A DNA stretch of 64,000 nt. Origin: Pelecanus crispus. Lineage: Eukaryota; Chordata; Aves; Pelecaniformes; Pelecanidae. A model generated the notes under the pieces. It was not told the DNA's origin, searched no databases, and saw only the letters and a program-made list of their open reading frames with translations. Position 1 is the stretch's first letter. Each line of letters starts with the position of its first letter. The stretch is from the NCBI RefSeq assembly GCF_030463565.1, contig NC_134662.1, forward strand, positions 2,108,001 to 2,172,000. Direction: 5' to 3'. Below are positions 46,506-60,308 of the stretch, piece by piece. Position numbers and translations under genes: made by a program.

Positions 46506-48894
46506 GTGTCCGTGGGGAAAGCTCCCGTTCCTTTCACCGGAAGCCAGGCTGGAGTCTTGGTGCGGCTGAACCAGTGGAAGGTCAACGCATTTCAGGAATG
46601 ATTATTCAGTGTAAAACTTGGTCATATGCGCTTGTCCTTGCAGAAAGAAATGTTCTTAATGCCACTTTGCGGTTCCAAAACACATCTTTCTGTAGGGAAA
46701 TTACAGTTGTTGTCCCAGGAACTTCTGTGAGATTACTCATAAAAGCAAAGGTTGATGAAGAGAGGAATATTCAGTAGTTTCTGTTGTAGCTTCTTTACGT
46801 GATAATGTCCTCTGTCTTCAAAGCATTAAACCGTGGCTGAGATTTATTAGGAAGTGGGCAGGTAAATGAGAACAGCTGGGTAGGATGAGAAGGGAGTGCA
46901 TCACCGGAATGCTGCTTGCTTTGGTTTTTTATTTCTTTCTTTGAGTTAAAGCCACTCGACAGCACCACGGTTGTCTCCTTGAGAAGGGAGGGCACAGGAG
47001 AGCTGCTGTTTGGCCAGGATGCCTCCGTCAAGCCAGGAATGTCCCGCTCGGCCTTTCCTTCTGGTTCCTTTTCCAGCAGACAGGCTGACACCTCCCACCA
47101 CTCTGCAGCTGTAACACAGTGGCACTAAGCACATGAACTAAATAATCCTCTTCTGAAGAAGGACCTTACATGTTTGCTCATCTTTCAGTGAAAGATTCTT
47201 TTCTCAGTGCCTTGGCATAACTGGTGTTCATGTGTCATTTGCTCTTCCCCCCAAATTTAGGGATCTGAGCTGGGAGCAGCTGCAAATGGGTGGGGTGAAG
47301 TTTTCATTGTATTCTTAACTGTCTTCATACTTTATTTTCTATTCACACATTTTAAAAAGGCAAAGCAAAATGCTTCCATTTCTAAATCATAAGTTATAAA
47401 ACGCCTGTCAGACACTGGGTAATGTCTGTATTGTGGGAAAGCCCGGAGGCTTCAGCTGCGATGGGGCCCCTTGTGCGAGCCTTTCACCAGGGAGTCCCAG
47501 CCCTGAGCAGCTCAGACTGCCGTAGCTTTCCTGTCCACACTCTGTTGCTTTCTTTAGACTGGTACAAGCGAAATAATATGTTCTCCTCAGTGTAGACATA
47601 GTTAAGCTTGTATATAACTGCATCTCTACGTGTAGGAGGAATTAGCTGCCTGTACAGGTCCCGCTTCTTATCAGAGTGCTGTTGTCTCCACCAAGGACTG
47701 TGCGAGAGTAGCTCAATTAAAAAAGGAAAGGAAACGGAACCCCAACAGAATAAGCGTGCCGTTGTAAACTCTGCAACCTCCAGAGCATCCACAGGGCACG
47801 CAGGAGGACAGCACAGAGGTGCAGAAAAGGGAAACGAGCAGCTGTGAATCCCGAGGGCTTTGGATACAACACAGCTATTCCGACCTCGGCGCTGCGGTTG
47901 CTGTCGGTGCCGGCAGCAGCATGTGGTGTTTGTTGTGTTTTTGTAAGGGCAGTTTTTAGTCTAGGCTGCCTTCATTCTTGATAACTCTTATCAGACCCTG
48001 CAGTGCTGGTTTAGAGGGTTGTTTGGTGGTGTTCTGTGTTTCCATTCTGGGATTTGCAGGTAGGGGCACACGGTGTTTTTATCCTTAACAAAGAAGGGGT
48101 AGAATCAAAGCTCAGCACAGATCTCTCTGCGGCTTTCATCTGTGTGATCAGTTCTGCCAAAATCAGCAACACGGCTGATGCTGAGTAAACTTGGCAGGAT
48201 TTGATTCTTCCAGTACTACGGTCATGTTCAATGGCAGTAACAGGAAGAATGAATCTGCGTTTTAAGAAGGGTTGTGCAGAATTATTAAAATAATGAGGGA
48301 TGTTGGGGTTTGTGTACCAGCTGAATTTTTTTTTTTAACAGCAGTTTACTTCCCAGCTAACAGTGATTATCTGTTTGTTTCAGCATTTGGGAAGGTCCAC
48401 AGAGAGCCAGAAGCCAATAAATCATCTCAACACCTAAATAAGGCATTAAGTCTGGTGAGCTCGTACAAATTTGTCTTCTGATGTGTGCGCTTTGCTGGGT
48501 CCCAACCAGAGCTGTCTGTCTCAGGTTGTTGCCTGGCTGCAGCTGGAAGCTACACGTGTTCTGGCAGTGGCTCTCTGAGCATCCTCAGCCTTTGCCAGGT
48601 ACCGCTACGAGCACATTCGTTTGCTGCTGAATAATACCAGCCTTAAAAGTGGTTGACAGTGGGGTTGTGCTGAATGAGATGCTACCAGGTGGAGCTTCAT
48701 GTATACAAGGAGAAATTGTGATCCTTTCCGTAAGGTTCCAGCGTGCCTACTTTGGGCAATTGGAGATGAGTAGTTTGTAGTGGGAACCTTGGGCTTGCAG
48801 TCTGTCAAACTGTACCAGAGATACTCCCAGTTCCAGGAGATTCTTTGGGTGCTGGGTGGTGACATGTGCTGACCTGATTTTCTGTCTCTGATAG

Positions 48895-51800
48895 ATCTGT
48901 TGCTGTCTGTCTGAAACTTCACCGAGAAACACTACTCGTAGAAATGGCAGGTAAGAGCACCTCAAATATGGCAATGCAGGGAGAAGAATGGTTTCAGAGA
49001 ATGTTTTTCAGTGTGCTGTGATGGCTGTAATGTGTCAGGTATGCGACATGCCTCCCTTCCTGGGATCGCTAAAGCTCTCCAGGTACTAAAGTACATGAGA
49101 ATAATTCCTTCTTTACAGAGGCTAAACAGCTTTCCATAGCATCTGTAGCTCTACTATTGATATTAATACATCTTAATTTTAGTTGTAGTGAAATTAGTAA
49201 AAAAATTCCTCCCAACTTTTTTAAGATAAGAAAAAGTCCAGGACTTGCACACAGCTGCTGTTCATTGGGAATACAGTTTGGTTTTTGAAAGCACGGCTTG
49301 TGCTTGCTGATCTAATGCGTTGATCCTAGCCTTGATGGGAGTTCTGTAGCACTCCAAGCTATGCAGTCAGACATAAAAGGGGATGTTTTAATTTGATTTC
49401 TTTTGTCTGTTCTTGGAAGTGACCCAGAACAGTTGAAAACTGCAGGGTCTCTGGGTGGGAGAAAGTGGTCATCTGGCTGCTTGCAGCGGAGCAGCAACAG
49501 AGAAGAGGTGTAATCCCAATCTTTGTGTACCTGGCAAACAGTTGTGTAAGTACTTGGAGCATTTTGTAAGCTTGAAGAATAACGAACTGCAGTGGCTGGT
49601 GCCCAGCAGGCCAGTTGGTTTTGGCCCCACTATTTGGGGAATTCTGCACTAGAGGCTGGCAGCAGCTCTATTGCCCATGACAGATCTATACTGTAGGAGA
49701 GAAAAACTGGAAAAGAGCAGAATCAAAGTAACTATCTGCAGCTTCAGCTGTTGAAGAGGGACAGAACAAAATTTTCCTTATCCCTCAAAAAAAAAAAGAT
49801 TGTTAGAGAATCTGCTTTTACTGTGGTTGGTTAATCTTCATCTTACTGACTTCCCTAGAGAGCTGTCTCTTTAGCTTTAAAAGCTGTGCCCCCTTCCTTT
49901 CCTCTGATCCCGCACTGTTACGTCCCTTTGTAGGCTGCTGAGACAGACTGTCCAGGAGAAAGCCCATTAGGTGTTTACAGCAAACAAATAATTAGTGCTA
50001 AGAAGTCCAAATTCCTATGGACTTTGAAAGCAGCCACGGGACATCAGCACTCCATGTGATGGGGTCAGCAGTAGGTGTTAACCAGTAACTAATACCAGCT
50101 TTAGGGGGCATCTGAATGAATGTAATAAAATGCATTTAGAGGAGATGGGTGAGGAGGGGCAGAAGACTTAATGTTTGTTTTTATAAGGAAAAGTCTACTG
50201 AAAAGTCAAGTTGGGCTGGTGACTTCAGACATTATTCCATATTTAATTCTGATGTACTCACAGTGGGCGTTATCCTTGCCATATTTTCTGCGTGAAAATA
50301 TGCCTTTTCTTTGCATGAAGTAAAGCCTTTTCTTTCCTAAAGCATGGCTTACAGCTTTAGACTCTTCCCTGCCAACCTTCAAGTGAAGCTAAGAAGCTGC
50401 TCCTGTGAAATGTCTTCTCACACAGAGATAATGGCAAGAGAAGGGGAACTCTTGTGCTGACAGTTCCTGTTCAGACATTTCCTCTCGTCTTCTGTGCCAT
50501 TTGGAGGTTTTCCCAGGACATTCTTCATCTCTTCCTCTGGTTGTTTTTAATTCTGTTTACTGGGGCTGAAGTGGACTAGAGACAATTAGTCACAATGCCC
50601 TGGAATCAAACTTTAATCAGTGCTGGGAGGCAAAAGCAAACATTCCCAGACATGTAGAAATGCACATCCAGGCACACACATATATACATAGACAAATTTG
50701 TGCATCTGTCTAGAAGCTGAGAGTGGCTTAAATACGGAGGATTTAGGCATTTAATTATTTGATTTTAAAACATAATTTTTTCCCAAGGTAAGGTTTTCTT
50801 CACCATATCGCATTTGTCAGCATTTGCTGATTTATTGTATCTGAATGCAAAAATGCAAAGCTTTTTTTTTTTTTTTTTTCCCTCTGGGGGTTAACCTTAC
50901 AGGAAAAACTTGACTTTTAAAGAAAAAAGGGTACGTTCATGAGTCTTGTCACAACAAAATCATCCCTGACATCTGACTTGACTTCCCTGAACTGGATGAT
51001 ATCTGAGTACTAAATTCTAGTTTGAGAGGTGCTTTCCAAAGGCACCCTTCCTTACTGTCACAGGGACGTATCTACTACAGGTCCTAAGGCCTGATCCATG
51101 CGCCAGCAAGCCCACCTACTCCGAGCTTGTGTCTGAAGGTAAATCTGCTTGTCTGGACAATCACCAGCCTTTCCTCTTCGCTTTGGTTTTCTGAGGGGTT
51201 GTAACTAAAAACCTCTGTGCAGCCTGTTTCCCCCAGATGTTGCTGGCCTCTCCCCTCTTCCTGGGGAACCTCATCCTGGAGCTTATTTTAAGGTTTTTTT
51301 TTGTCTTGCAGCGCCTTTCATGCAACTTTACACTGATATGTAAAGGTATCAAAGCCACGTGTTGCTTATTAGCTTGTTCCTATTCCTCGCTCTGAGCCTT
51401 GCATGTGCTAGTTTAAATTTCATGTCCACTGCTGAGGAAGGGGAACAACATGTTTGGTGTCCAGGGTGAGGATGAACGCGCTGCAGTGAGTAACGTGAAT
51501 GGCCAGAGCTGGCGATGGTTTCCTCTTTTGATTCCTGTGAGTCCCCTCGACCTAGGGGTCCACAGGTGTGTATTGGGAAGGTGTGGAGGATATTACGCTT
51601 GCTCAGCCATATGAGAATGTTTCTGCATTCAGCTAATATCTGTGTTCTGCGTTGTAGAAAAGGTGAATAACTTCCCACCGCTCCCCAAGTTTATCCCTCT
51701 GAAACCATGTTTCTACCAGAATTTTGCTGATGAAATTCCCATCGATTATCAGGCTCTGGTGAAGAGAATCTACCACGTATGGATCTGTAAGTTGAATAAG

Positions 51801-54800
51801 AAACCTGTGCTGGGAAAACATATGTGTGTACTGAAACAGCATAGATCTCAATGACTTACATGCTTTAAAGTTTTGATGCAATTAGTTGATGAAAAGCAAT
51901 GATTCATCTTAGAATACTGTAATAATAGCTGTATGCCCAAATTTTAAGCTGCTGTGCCTTAAATCTTTGCTGCAGAGCTGCTGTTGAAGAAAGGAGAGAG
52001 TATCAGTGCTAGAAAAGTCTACTAGTAAATTTGAGGAGGAAAAAAGTAGGCCACATTTGATACCTTTATTGATGTCAAGTGATGTTTTGCTCCCCAAAAT
52101 AGCCCTCTTAAAGTAATTCCCAATTCACCTAAACTAAGATGAATAGGAGAATTTTAGGCAAGAAAATAAATGTGGCTCGTTTGCTTGCTACCTGTCTCCC
52201 CACCTCGCTATAGGAAGGCTAAAATTCCCCCTTGTTTGTGCCATCCACAGATTTCCCTTCCCAATCAAAGCAGTGTCTTCTAGCCATACACTGTCTCTTC
52301 CTTAGCTATCCGTAGCCCGCAGAACATTCCCCGTCCTGCTGGAGAAGGGTGCCGATCCTCTTGGTCACAGCTGGTGATTTGCTGATATTCTGTATGAACA
52401 GACCTCCTGGCTCTGGGCTTGTGTTTTCTGGCTTAGCCATTCAAAAGCCAGTAATGAAAATTGACCATTTTTCTCCGAGGAATGAAATCGGATGAAAAAT
52501 GGTGTGGCAGGCCTAGAGAACCACAGGGAATGCTTTGGAAGATTAAAAATCTTTTCGCCTTGCTTATCTTTTTTTCCCCAAATGCTTGTCATCCTATTTA
52601 CCCTTCTCACTGAAGAAAAGCTTGTTTTCTGCCAGATATGCATTTGGTGGCATGGCTTTTATTCCAGATGCATAGGATGTGTGTATGAGAGAGATTTGTG
52701 TGCATAAATAATAGCATAATCTATCACTCCATTGTTCTTTCGTTATTTAGAGATGCTGAAATGAGCTCTGTAATTTTCTTGCCTGAAGAAACTGCTTGTC
52801 CCTTCAGACTAACCGGTTAAATGTTGCGTGCTGTAAAGCTGCCTTTGTCTGCGACTCTTCCTAAACAAAGCGCCCCTCATTCAAGTTCACGCAGGCTGGA
52901 AGGGCGCCAGCCATTCGGGCAACTAGTCTAGGCACGGCTGAGGAGACCTGGCATTTTCACCAGGAGTTTCACATTTCCATCGGCAGCACGCTTTCTTTTG
53001 GGGTCTCCCTGACTTTTGGGGATGGGATGGAGAGAGACACACGTAGGGTGGTAAACAAGAAAAAGGCCGGTGTTAAAAATAGAAACACAAAAGTCATCGC
53101 TAGAAGGTCGAATGCTCATTACTTTAATTGGATGTGAACATTTTATTAAGGTGGAGGGTGATTTGGGGAAACCTGTACCAGAGCTCCCACTACTGGAGAA
53201 CAAACTCCTACCTGACGTGCAGGGAGAACCAGAAGTTCCTTAAAACTTTATAGGTGCTCTTGGCTTGGTGGGATTTTTTTAATTAAGTAACTTTTGGAGA
53301 ATAAATGACTTCTGAAAATAAAAATCTAAAGAAGTACAGCTAATTACTGTATAAATGAAATTTAAGTAATTAAAATTCTTTCTTCCTCCCAACATTAAGA
53401 TACACCCAAACCATTGCGTATAAAGTCTTGTTAGCTACTCAGAAGAAATTTTCTTCGTAGTAAAACAGTGTTTTATTTTAGCTCTCATGTAATTTGTATG
53501 TCAGAAGCAGCAGCTGGGTTCGGATGCTTTCCACGCTAGATTCTCCCGACTGTGTTGTCAATATTATTTTACAACCACAAAACTTTGTAGCTGTTCAGCA
53601 GCCCCTGGGCTGCCTGGAGGCAGGCGGGTCTGTGCCAAGAGGAGGAGAGAGAAGAGTCAGAAGGAGAGGCCAGACTGGCGTTGGGCATCAGAGGACCGAG
53701 CCGGTGACGCGCAGGCGTGCTGCAGAGCCACCGCCTGTAGTGAAGCACGGAATGGGCAGGGTGTGTGCACTTACACGGGTGAAGAAAAATTCAGGGATTT
53801 CATTTTGACTGAATAAGCGAGGCCAGGGTCCAGAGTGTTACTGTGAGCCCATCACCAGGCGGTACTGAAGGGTCTGTTGTGTTTGGACCCTCCACCTTCT
53901 CATTTCTCTTCATCTGTGCTAATTGATACAGGTTACCACAAAGTTTTTTAAGAGTTGCCACCTGTTTTCCAAAATAGGAGCTTGTAATTGCGCTAAGCCT
54001 CTTCCACACTGGCAGAGCCTGAGGGGACGCGAGGACAGCTGCAGGGAGTCCCTGGAGCATTGAGGGGAGCGCGTGGAGGGAAGCGGGGAGCCCCTGGCAT
54101 GGGGGCTGAGCTCAGCCTGCGAAAGCTAGGAAGCGTGCGGCCCCCTTTGTGGTGATGCTGAGCTTCAGGGAAGGCGGGGAGCAGCGTCACTTCGTGCACA
54201 TCTACTTAGCGCAGCTGTGGTGCGCTCTGGGGGCCCTTGTCAACTGTTCCTTTTTATCCAAGTGGCAGGAACAGGGATGTGAAAAGGCTTTTAAGCCACC
54301 CCTGCGGCCCTGTGTTTTCAGCCTCATTGGAGTTTGCTTATCCCCTCGCTCAAGGCAGCACTTACAAGCCCTGAAGCTAACTTCCAGGCTTCCTCAGAGG
54401 CCCAGGGAAGCAGAGCGAGCGAGCCCGCAAGGCGCTGTGCTGGCTCTGTAATAGCTCCCGCAGCAGCCTCAGCAAGCGTGGAGACCAGAGTCGTACTGAG
54501 GCTGGGTGCAGGGCAGTGGTTTACACCCCTCTCCTCTCACAAAGGGGTTTTGCTACAAATGGGAACTGAACCTTGCTCGTAAATCATAATAATACTGGCC
54601 TGAGTCTCGCATTGGCCGCACCGGTTGCTACCCAGCTCTCCATCCTTTGGCAGGTCCCAAAAGCGTTTCCTCGTCCCTCTGCTGCAGCGCTGCCTCTGGA
54701 GATGGACGTGGCTGTGCGGCCGGCTCCGGGGGTCATGCAGGAACCTGCGACTCGCTTGGAGCGGCTGCATTACTGGGCTGGAGTTTCCCACTGCAGCGTG

Positions 54801-57800
54801 GACCCTTCCTATTATGATAGCGGGTGTTTGTTTCCTTTTTGCGTGAAGACGTGAAACTGCACAATCTTACGTTCTTTCCTCTGCCCTCTTTACAGTTTAC
54901 TGCATCACGCTAGTAGTGAATGTAATTGCGTGCCTGGCGTGGTGGATTGGAGGCGGCTATGGGGTCAATTTTGGTTTGGCCATCCTCTGGCTTATCCTCT
55001 TCAGTCCCTGCGGCTACATCTGCTGGTTCCGACCTGCGTACAAAGCCTTTCGGTAAGTAGAAGCCCATGGGGCGGTTTCGTTTTGGTTTCCCTTGGGAGA
55101 GATGTGTGTTACTGGGGAATGCTCCTATGGAGATCTATCTGTCTGGGATAAAGGTTAAGGACTTGATGTCTGAATGTCTTGTTCACTTCCGAAATGAAGA
55201 AGAATGTGGCTACTTTTAAATACTAGATGTAGGACGGAGGGTCACCTGCCTAGGATTGGAGGTGAGCAGCAGTGAGTAGTTTGCCACTTCCATGAGGATG
55301 AAATTCATATTTTGCTTAAATATCTCAAGCTCAGCAGCACCCTCATATCAGTGTAGCATTAAGATAGATACCAGTTTGGTAAAGCTTCATTGAGGCTTAT
55401 TTTGATGGAAGACCATTAAGTTATTAGTTTTTGAGAACTCTTTGGTTTTTTTGTCTCTAGATACTTGAGAGCTTGGCTGCTTTGCTTTTTAGATAAAAGC
55501 CATTGCCTGGAGCGAGTCCTTCTGAAACTCCACAAATATTTAAAGCCATCCTACATTTTCACTTTAATTAATAATCATTTGCATTTCCTCCTGCTTGCTG
55601 TGGATCACGAGGCGTTATTCAGACATTAATGCATAATGCTTGCCGGAGCTGTGAAGGTCCCAAGCATTTTCCAGCTTGATGCAGGGAGAGGAGGCGCAGA
55701 GGAGGGGAGGGACCTGTCCCGTGCCACGCTGCGGGTCACCAGCAGACCCCACACACCAGTCAGGGATTTGGACTCTGAAGGTGAAGCTCGTTCTGGTTCC
55801 CCATTACCAGAATACTCTGGATTTTGATGACTCACCAGATTCTGTGATGAGCTGGTTTAGATAACAGCAAAAGCAGCTGATAGAAATGGGAGTTGGCAGG
55901 TGGGGTCCTATCTGTTTAGCACATGCTAAATTAGTTGTTTAAATGCTCTTCCGAATTTATGTTTTGTGTACTAACAACACTGGGCAGTTAATGCACCGGT
56001 GGTGCTTAAAACATCAGTGACTACTTCGTGGAGTACGGGAGAGGATTAGTTCTGATGGAAACGGAAGGCCACTGGCTTGGATTCATCTGAAAATTTTAAA
56101 AGACATGAAAATACTAGCTCTGAACTCTTGCCCTCTGGGGCTGGGGTTTTGTCTCCATCCCTAGTTTAGAAGCCCAAGGGCCTCCGAGTGCCGGCTAGAG
56201 CTCTGTTCAAAGAGCAGTTTCCATTCCGAAGTCTGGGAAAAATTACTCCTCCCCGTTGACCTCCTCTGGGCTTCACAAGGACCGTTTCTAATTATTTCTT
56301 TAATGTTGTTTGTATGTGTTTATGCAACTGAATACTGAAAGGTCCCTGAGGTTACTCTGTGTAAGGACTTCTATGGTTAAAAAAAGAATAAGCCCTAGGG
56401 ACAGACTGGCAAGCCCCGATATTGTTGACTTTGACATGGGTTGTAGAAGGGGCTTGAAAAACGCTGCAATGGGGCAGCACTGTTTCTTGTGGGATAGCAG
56501 CTAGTCATGACTCAAGAAAGCGAGGTCAGACCCGCTTACTATGATTGTTCTGGGAAGAGGCAACCTTTCAATATTGGCATCATGTACTGCGAAGATGCTT
56601 TCGTAAAACCTTCGTCATACATCTGCATCCAAAATTAAATTAGCTGCAGAGCTTTGGCGCTAGGGCAAAGCTGTTGCAAATCTACACCAGAAAGCTGGAT
56701 CAGAAATCACCTTTTCTGTGTATCCTCACTAATTCCCACAGATCCTTTCAAATAAAGACTCCTCCAGCCCTTTCAGGTCGTGGTTGCAAGAGGCTGTTTG
56801 AAGGCTCAGCTTCGAGCCTGATCCTTGTTAATTGGATTATGATAGGCAGTGCTGTGAACAGTCCCTGTTTAAAGTATTTCTTTCACATTGCTGTACTCTG
56901 AGGTGATATTTGAAGGGTGGGATTGTGAGGATACTCAGGGATGGCAAATTTCTTTCACAGCATCTCTGTGGCCATCTTCCGAAAGGTGAAAGACAACCGC
57001 ACCAACACACGTGGCTGAGAGCAGCAGGGGTCTGGCTGGAGGCTTTTCCACTTGTCTCAGACAAGCCAGGGTCCCCACCGTTGACCTCGCCAGAGCCTGG
57101 GGTCCTGCCTCCCTCATCTCCTCTGTAGGCATTAGAGGCTAGAATTATAGTACTAATAAACATTAAATACTTTCAGAGTTTGAGCAGGAGCTGGGGATGA
57201 CTGGAGCTCTTTTGTAAACTCTCCCTTGCACCAAGATGCCTCATAAGCAACTGAAGTGTTTTTTGTAAATCTGTTCTGTAAATCATGGGCCCTTTGAGTT
57301 TCTGAGAGAATGGGAATCATTTGTATCATTAAAAATGATAGTTTGGGGAGTTTTAGATGTGCCTGGGCTTACAGTGAGAGACTGGCTCATCGACTTAGCT
57401 GGTTTAATGGGATGAAGATGTTCTGCTGCAGTTCTGCGGCAGAGCCAAAGCTTGGGCAGGACAGTGCTGTGCCCCAGAGCACCCATGGCGGAGATGACTG
57501 TCTGGTCAGCCTTCTTGTTTGGGATCGTATTCATGCTGCCTGGTATACCTGCATAAATTAAAGGACCTCATATATTCAGGACCCTCTCAACCTATACATC
57601 CTGGAGATGTAGAGCCCGCAAAGATGCGAAAGCATGCTTCTGCATTTCCCCAGACAGGGTACCACCCACTTCTCTTGTGGCTGTTTTTCCTCTTATTATG
57701 TCCCAGCACTGGATTATTAACTGCGGGCGTGTAAACGTGATGACGAGCAGCCACTGAGACATTCCCAGCTGGAATTCTCATGCTCAGTGATCACTTCTAG

Positions 57801-60308
57801 CGTATGGGCAAACTCTGCCTGCCAGTGTTCAGGCCCCCTTGTGCCTCCTTGCCAGTGGCTGAGCTGCACAGGTGTCAGGCTGTGCTGTCTTCAGATGTTT
57901 GGTCAGAGAAATGATTCAGGCACGCTCTGTTCTGCCGGAGACTGCCTATCCTCATGTGTCATCATATATGCAATTACTTTGGTAGAGCAATTGCAGGAGC
58001 CAGGCTTATTGGACGAGATTAGGTGCTGATGATTCATGGATCTGCATGCTTTCGGTGCCAGGGGAAGAGGAGCAGCCTTCAGAGTACGTAGGTGTAGAGG
58101 GATCTCTTCTGAGACACCACATTTGGGGGTTTGTGCGTGATGGGGTCAAACATCAGTGTGAAGCAACGCGAGGTGCCGGTCTCCCCCTAACTTCCTCTCT
58201 TCCTTCACAGGTCGGACAGCTCGTTTAATTTTATGGCCTTTTTCTTCGTCTTTGGCGCGCAGTTTATTCTCACTATCCTGCAGGCGATTGGTTTCTCCGG
58301 ATGGGGAGCTTGGTAAGCAGGATGCTCCTACAGTCTTACAGCTGAGCACCCGGCTCCCATGCCTGAGAGTTTCATGGGCTGTTTCTATGAACTTTTGAGA
58401 AACTGGTGGGAGTCTGTACAGGGTGGAGTGGAAGAAGCTTTCTGTTTTCCTCTGTGGCATAATTATATCTGCTCTTGGAGTAGTACACAGTTCTGTTTTC
58501 ATTGCTGTATTGGCAGAAGTCAGATGTCTTCACTTGCTTGTTCTTTTTAGCACCGTCCTACAATATCCATTTCTTTTTTACCATTTAACCAGCCAGTTTT
58601 AAGATTAATCTGATCCTGTCTTAGCATTGCCCTCAAATTATTCACAGCACATGGTGAGCAGTGCCTGATGACTCACTGTTGGCCTATAGAGCAAGTATTG
58701 TGAGAGTTGTCCTAAAATAAATGGGAGCATTTTACTGTCTGTCCCTGGTTATGTTCTAATTGCTTGGCATTTTAACTTTCTGTCTCTAGAGACTAGAGAG
58801 CAATTCCTGCTGAAACTACAAATAATAGAAAGTCCTAGCACTCCGTATAGCATTTTGTTTTCTTAACTGCTGATGCTCTCCGGTTGCCCTGCCTGGTTGT
58901 TGCCATCAAAGGCACAGAGATGCGGTGTAAATCATAGGACCCTCATGTTCCCCGTCCCCAGGTCTGATCTCTAGATGCCCAACCTCTGCACAACCAAAAG
59001 CACCTTGGGAATAAATTTTCTCTTCCCAAAGTCTGTGCAGCTGGCTGTCCCCTAAAGGTCTGAGACTGGATTAGCGAGGCATGCTGGCAAGCGAGATTTG
59101 AGGTCTTGGGGAAATACCTGCCTGAGCTGCGTTTAATTCTGTCCATTGTTCTTTTCATTTTCAAGAGCTTTAAAGCTTCCTTGTAATTTTTGGGTGTGAG
59201 TAAACAGTTTTTCTGATAATAAGGACACTTAAAAAAGAGAGCTGTAACGATAACGTTTCTTTCTTTCTGTTTCTTCCAGCGGATGGTTGGCAGCCGTTAC
59301 TTTCTTTAGCACCAATGTTGCAGCTGCTGTGTTCATGCTGTTTCCTGCCATTATGTTTACAATATCAGCAGTCGCGATGCTCATCTGCATTTTAAGGGTA
59401 GGTGCTTCAGATGTCTCTCTGACTTGGAGTATCCGCACTTCATATCGCAATAATGTGAACAGGCAGCTTAGCAGCCACTGTAAGGCATCACTGCTTTTAG
59501 AGGTTTTATAGTGTAGTCAGCTGGGGTGTCTCAGAATATCTAGAGGACAAATCCAGATAACAGAAGACAGCTGGGGCTGGATGTTGTCACCATTTCATAT
59601 GGTGATGTTCCTTTATGTCACCTGAAGCAAGCTTCATTGCTCATTGGGTTGGTCATTGATGGTAAAGGTGAAGCATCTTGAGGTGGCCTGCAGTGGGGAC
59701 TGGGTGGCAGGATGGGAAGCGCTCCTCGGTTCTCTGCAGAAAGGAGGATTTGGAGGTAGGACTGTCTGGAAAGCTTCAGTAGACTGACGGCAGAGGAGGA
59801 GAGAAGACAGAAGCCCTGCTGAAGCAGCAGTGACAGTTTTACAGAGGTTTCAGCCCGCTGGCCTGGGTTGGCTGCCTTGCTGTGGGATCCCCAACCTGAA
59901 TCCCAGACATGTGGCTGAAATGGGTTCGAGTGTTGGGTTGATTATTATGTATTTGTACCTCCATTCACTGTATTATTACATTTTTAGTGCTTTTGTCCCT
60001 TAGAAATATAGCTTCTTACAGAGAGAGAAACAAATACACAATACGGTACCAAAGTGACTAATAGCTCTTCTGAGGAAGAGGTGTGGATACCCGCTGCTGA
60101 CTTTCTTCTTGTTCTCTCTTTCATCCATTAGGTACATAAAATCTACCGAGGGGCTGGTGGAAGCTTTCAGAAAGCTCAGGACGAGTGGAACAGCGGCACA
60201 TGGAGGAACCCCCCCAGCAGGGAGGCCCAGTACAGCAATTTTTCTGGGAACAGCCTGCCAGAGTATCCCACAGTGCCCAACTATCCCCCGGGAAACCAAT
60301 GGCCTTAA
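48895..60308 (+). CDS. SCAMP4: SCAMP4, secretory carrier membrane protein 4 (complete, 6 coding exons)
   Basis: Four-pass membrane protein of post-Golgi and endosomal recycling vesicles. Exons: 48895-48950 (ATG at 48944), 51658-51786, 54896-55052, 58211-58312, 59280-59397 and 60132-60308 (TAA). All introns are GT-AG and the joined frame is 229 residues, the length of human SCAMP4. It lacks the N-terminal NPF repeats and coiled coil of SCAMP1-3, as SCAMP4 and SCAMP5 do. The N-terminus [14 protein letters not shown] is the amphipathic pre-membrane segment. Membrane spans are about 42-62, 69-89, 105-125 and 145-170. The inter-span E-peptide-like [11 protein letters not shown] (88-98) is conserved. 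The tail [20 protein letters not shown] distinguishes it from SCAMP5, whose tail is unrelated. Nothing is broken. The first exon also carries 49 untranslated bases. Confidence 0.96.
48951..51657 (+). other. Intron 2 of SCAMP4
   Basis: Bounded by ATGGCAG|GTAAGAG and TTGTAG|AAAAGG. It contains a (T)18-type run at about 50862-50880 and an A run at about 49788-49798. No coding exon or recognisable repeat was found in it. Confidence 0.75.
51787..54895 (+). other. Intron 3 of SCAMP4
   Basis: Donor TGGATCT|GTAAGTT, acceptor CTCTTTACAG|TTTAC. A GC-richer patch lies at about 53600-53760 and 54000-54760, with open frames lacking any domain. Nothing else is supported. Confidence 0.7.
55053..58210 (+). 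other. Intron 4 of SCAMP4
   Basis: Donor TTTCG|GTAAGTAG, acceptor CCTTCACAG|GTCGGAC. Ordinary composition; I see no exon, RNA gene or clear repeat in it. Confidence 0.7.
58313..60131 (+). other. Introns 5 and 6 of SCAMP4 (58313-59279 and 59398-60131)
   Basis: Exon 59280-59397 lies between them. Splice sites: TTG|GTAAGCAG to TTCTTCCAG|CGGATGG, and TTAAGG|GTAGGTG to TCATCCATTAG|GTACAT. Nothing else recognised. Confidence 0.7.

Larger units (their letters stand above)
40581..48894 (+). other. Intron 1 of SCAMP4 (inferred)
   Basis: This runs from the inferred untranslated exon end to the acceptor (TTTTCTGTCTCTGATAG) before 48895. It contains the 71-75-bp minisatellite (40905-41580) and the LTR with nested CR1. 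The remaining sequence (41600-44860 and 46510-48890) shows no exon I can support. I specifically looked for the single-exon ADAT3 frame that overlaps SCAMP4 in human and did not find an intact one. Confidence 0.6.

Noticed and set aside
48895-60308. Calling the membrane protein SCAMP5
   Set aside because: The N-terminus is shared with SCAMP5, but the C-terminal PPSREAQY...LPEYP tail, the final QWP and the 229-residue length are those of SCAMP4.
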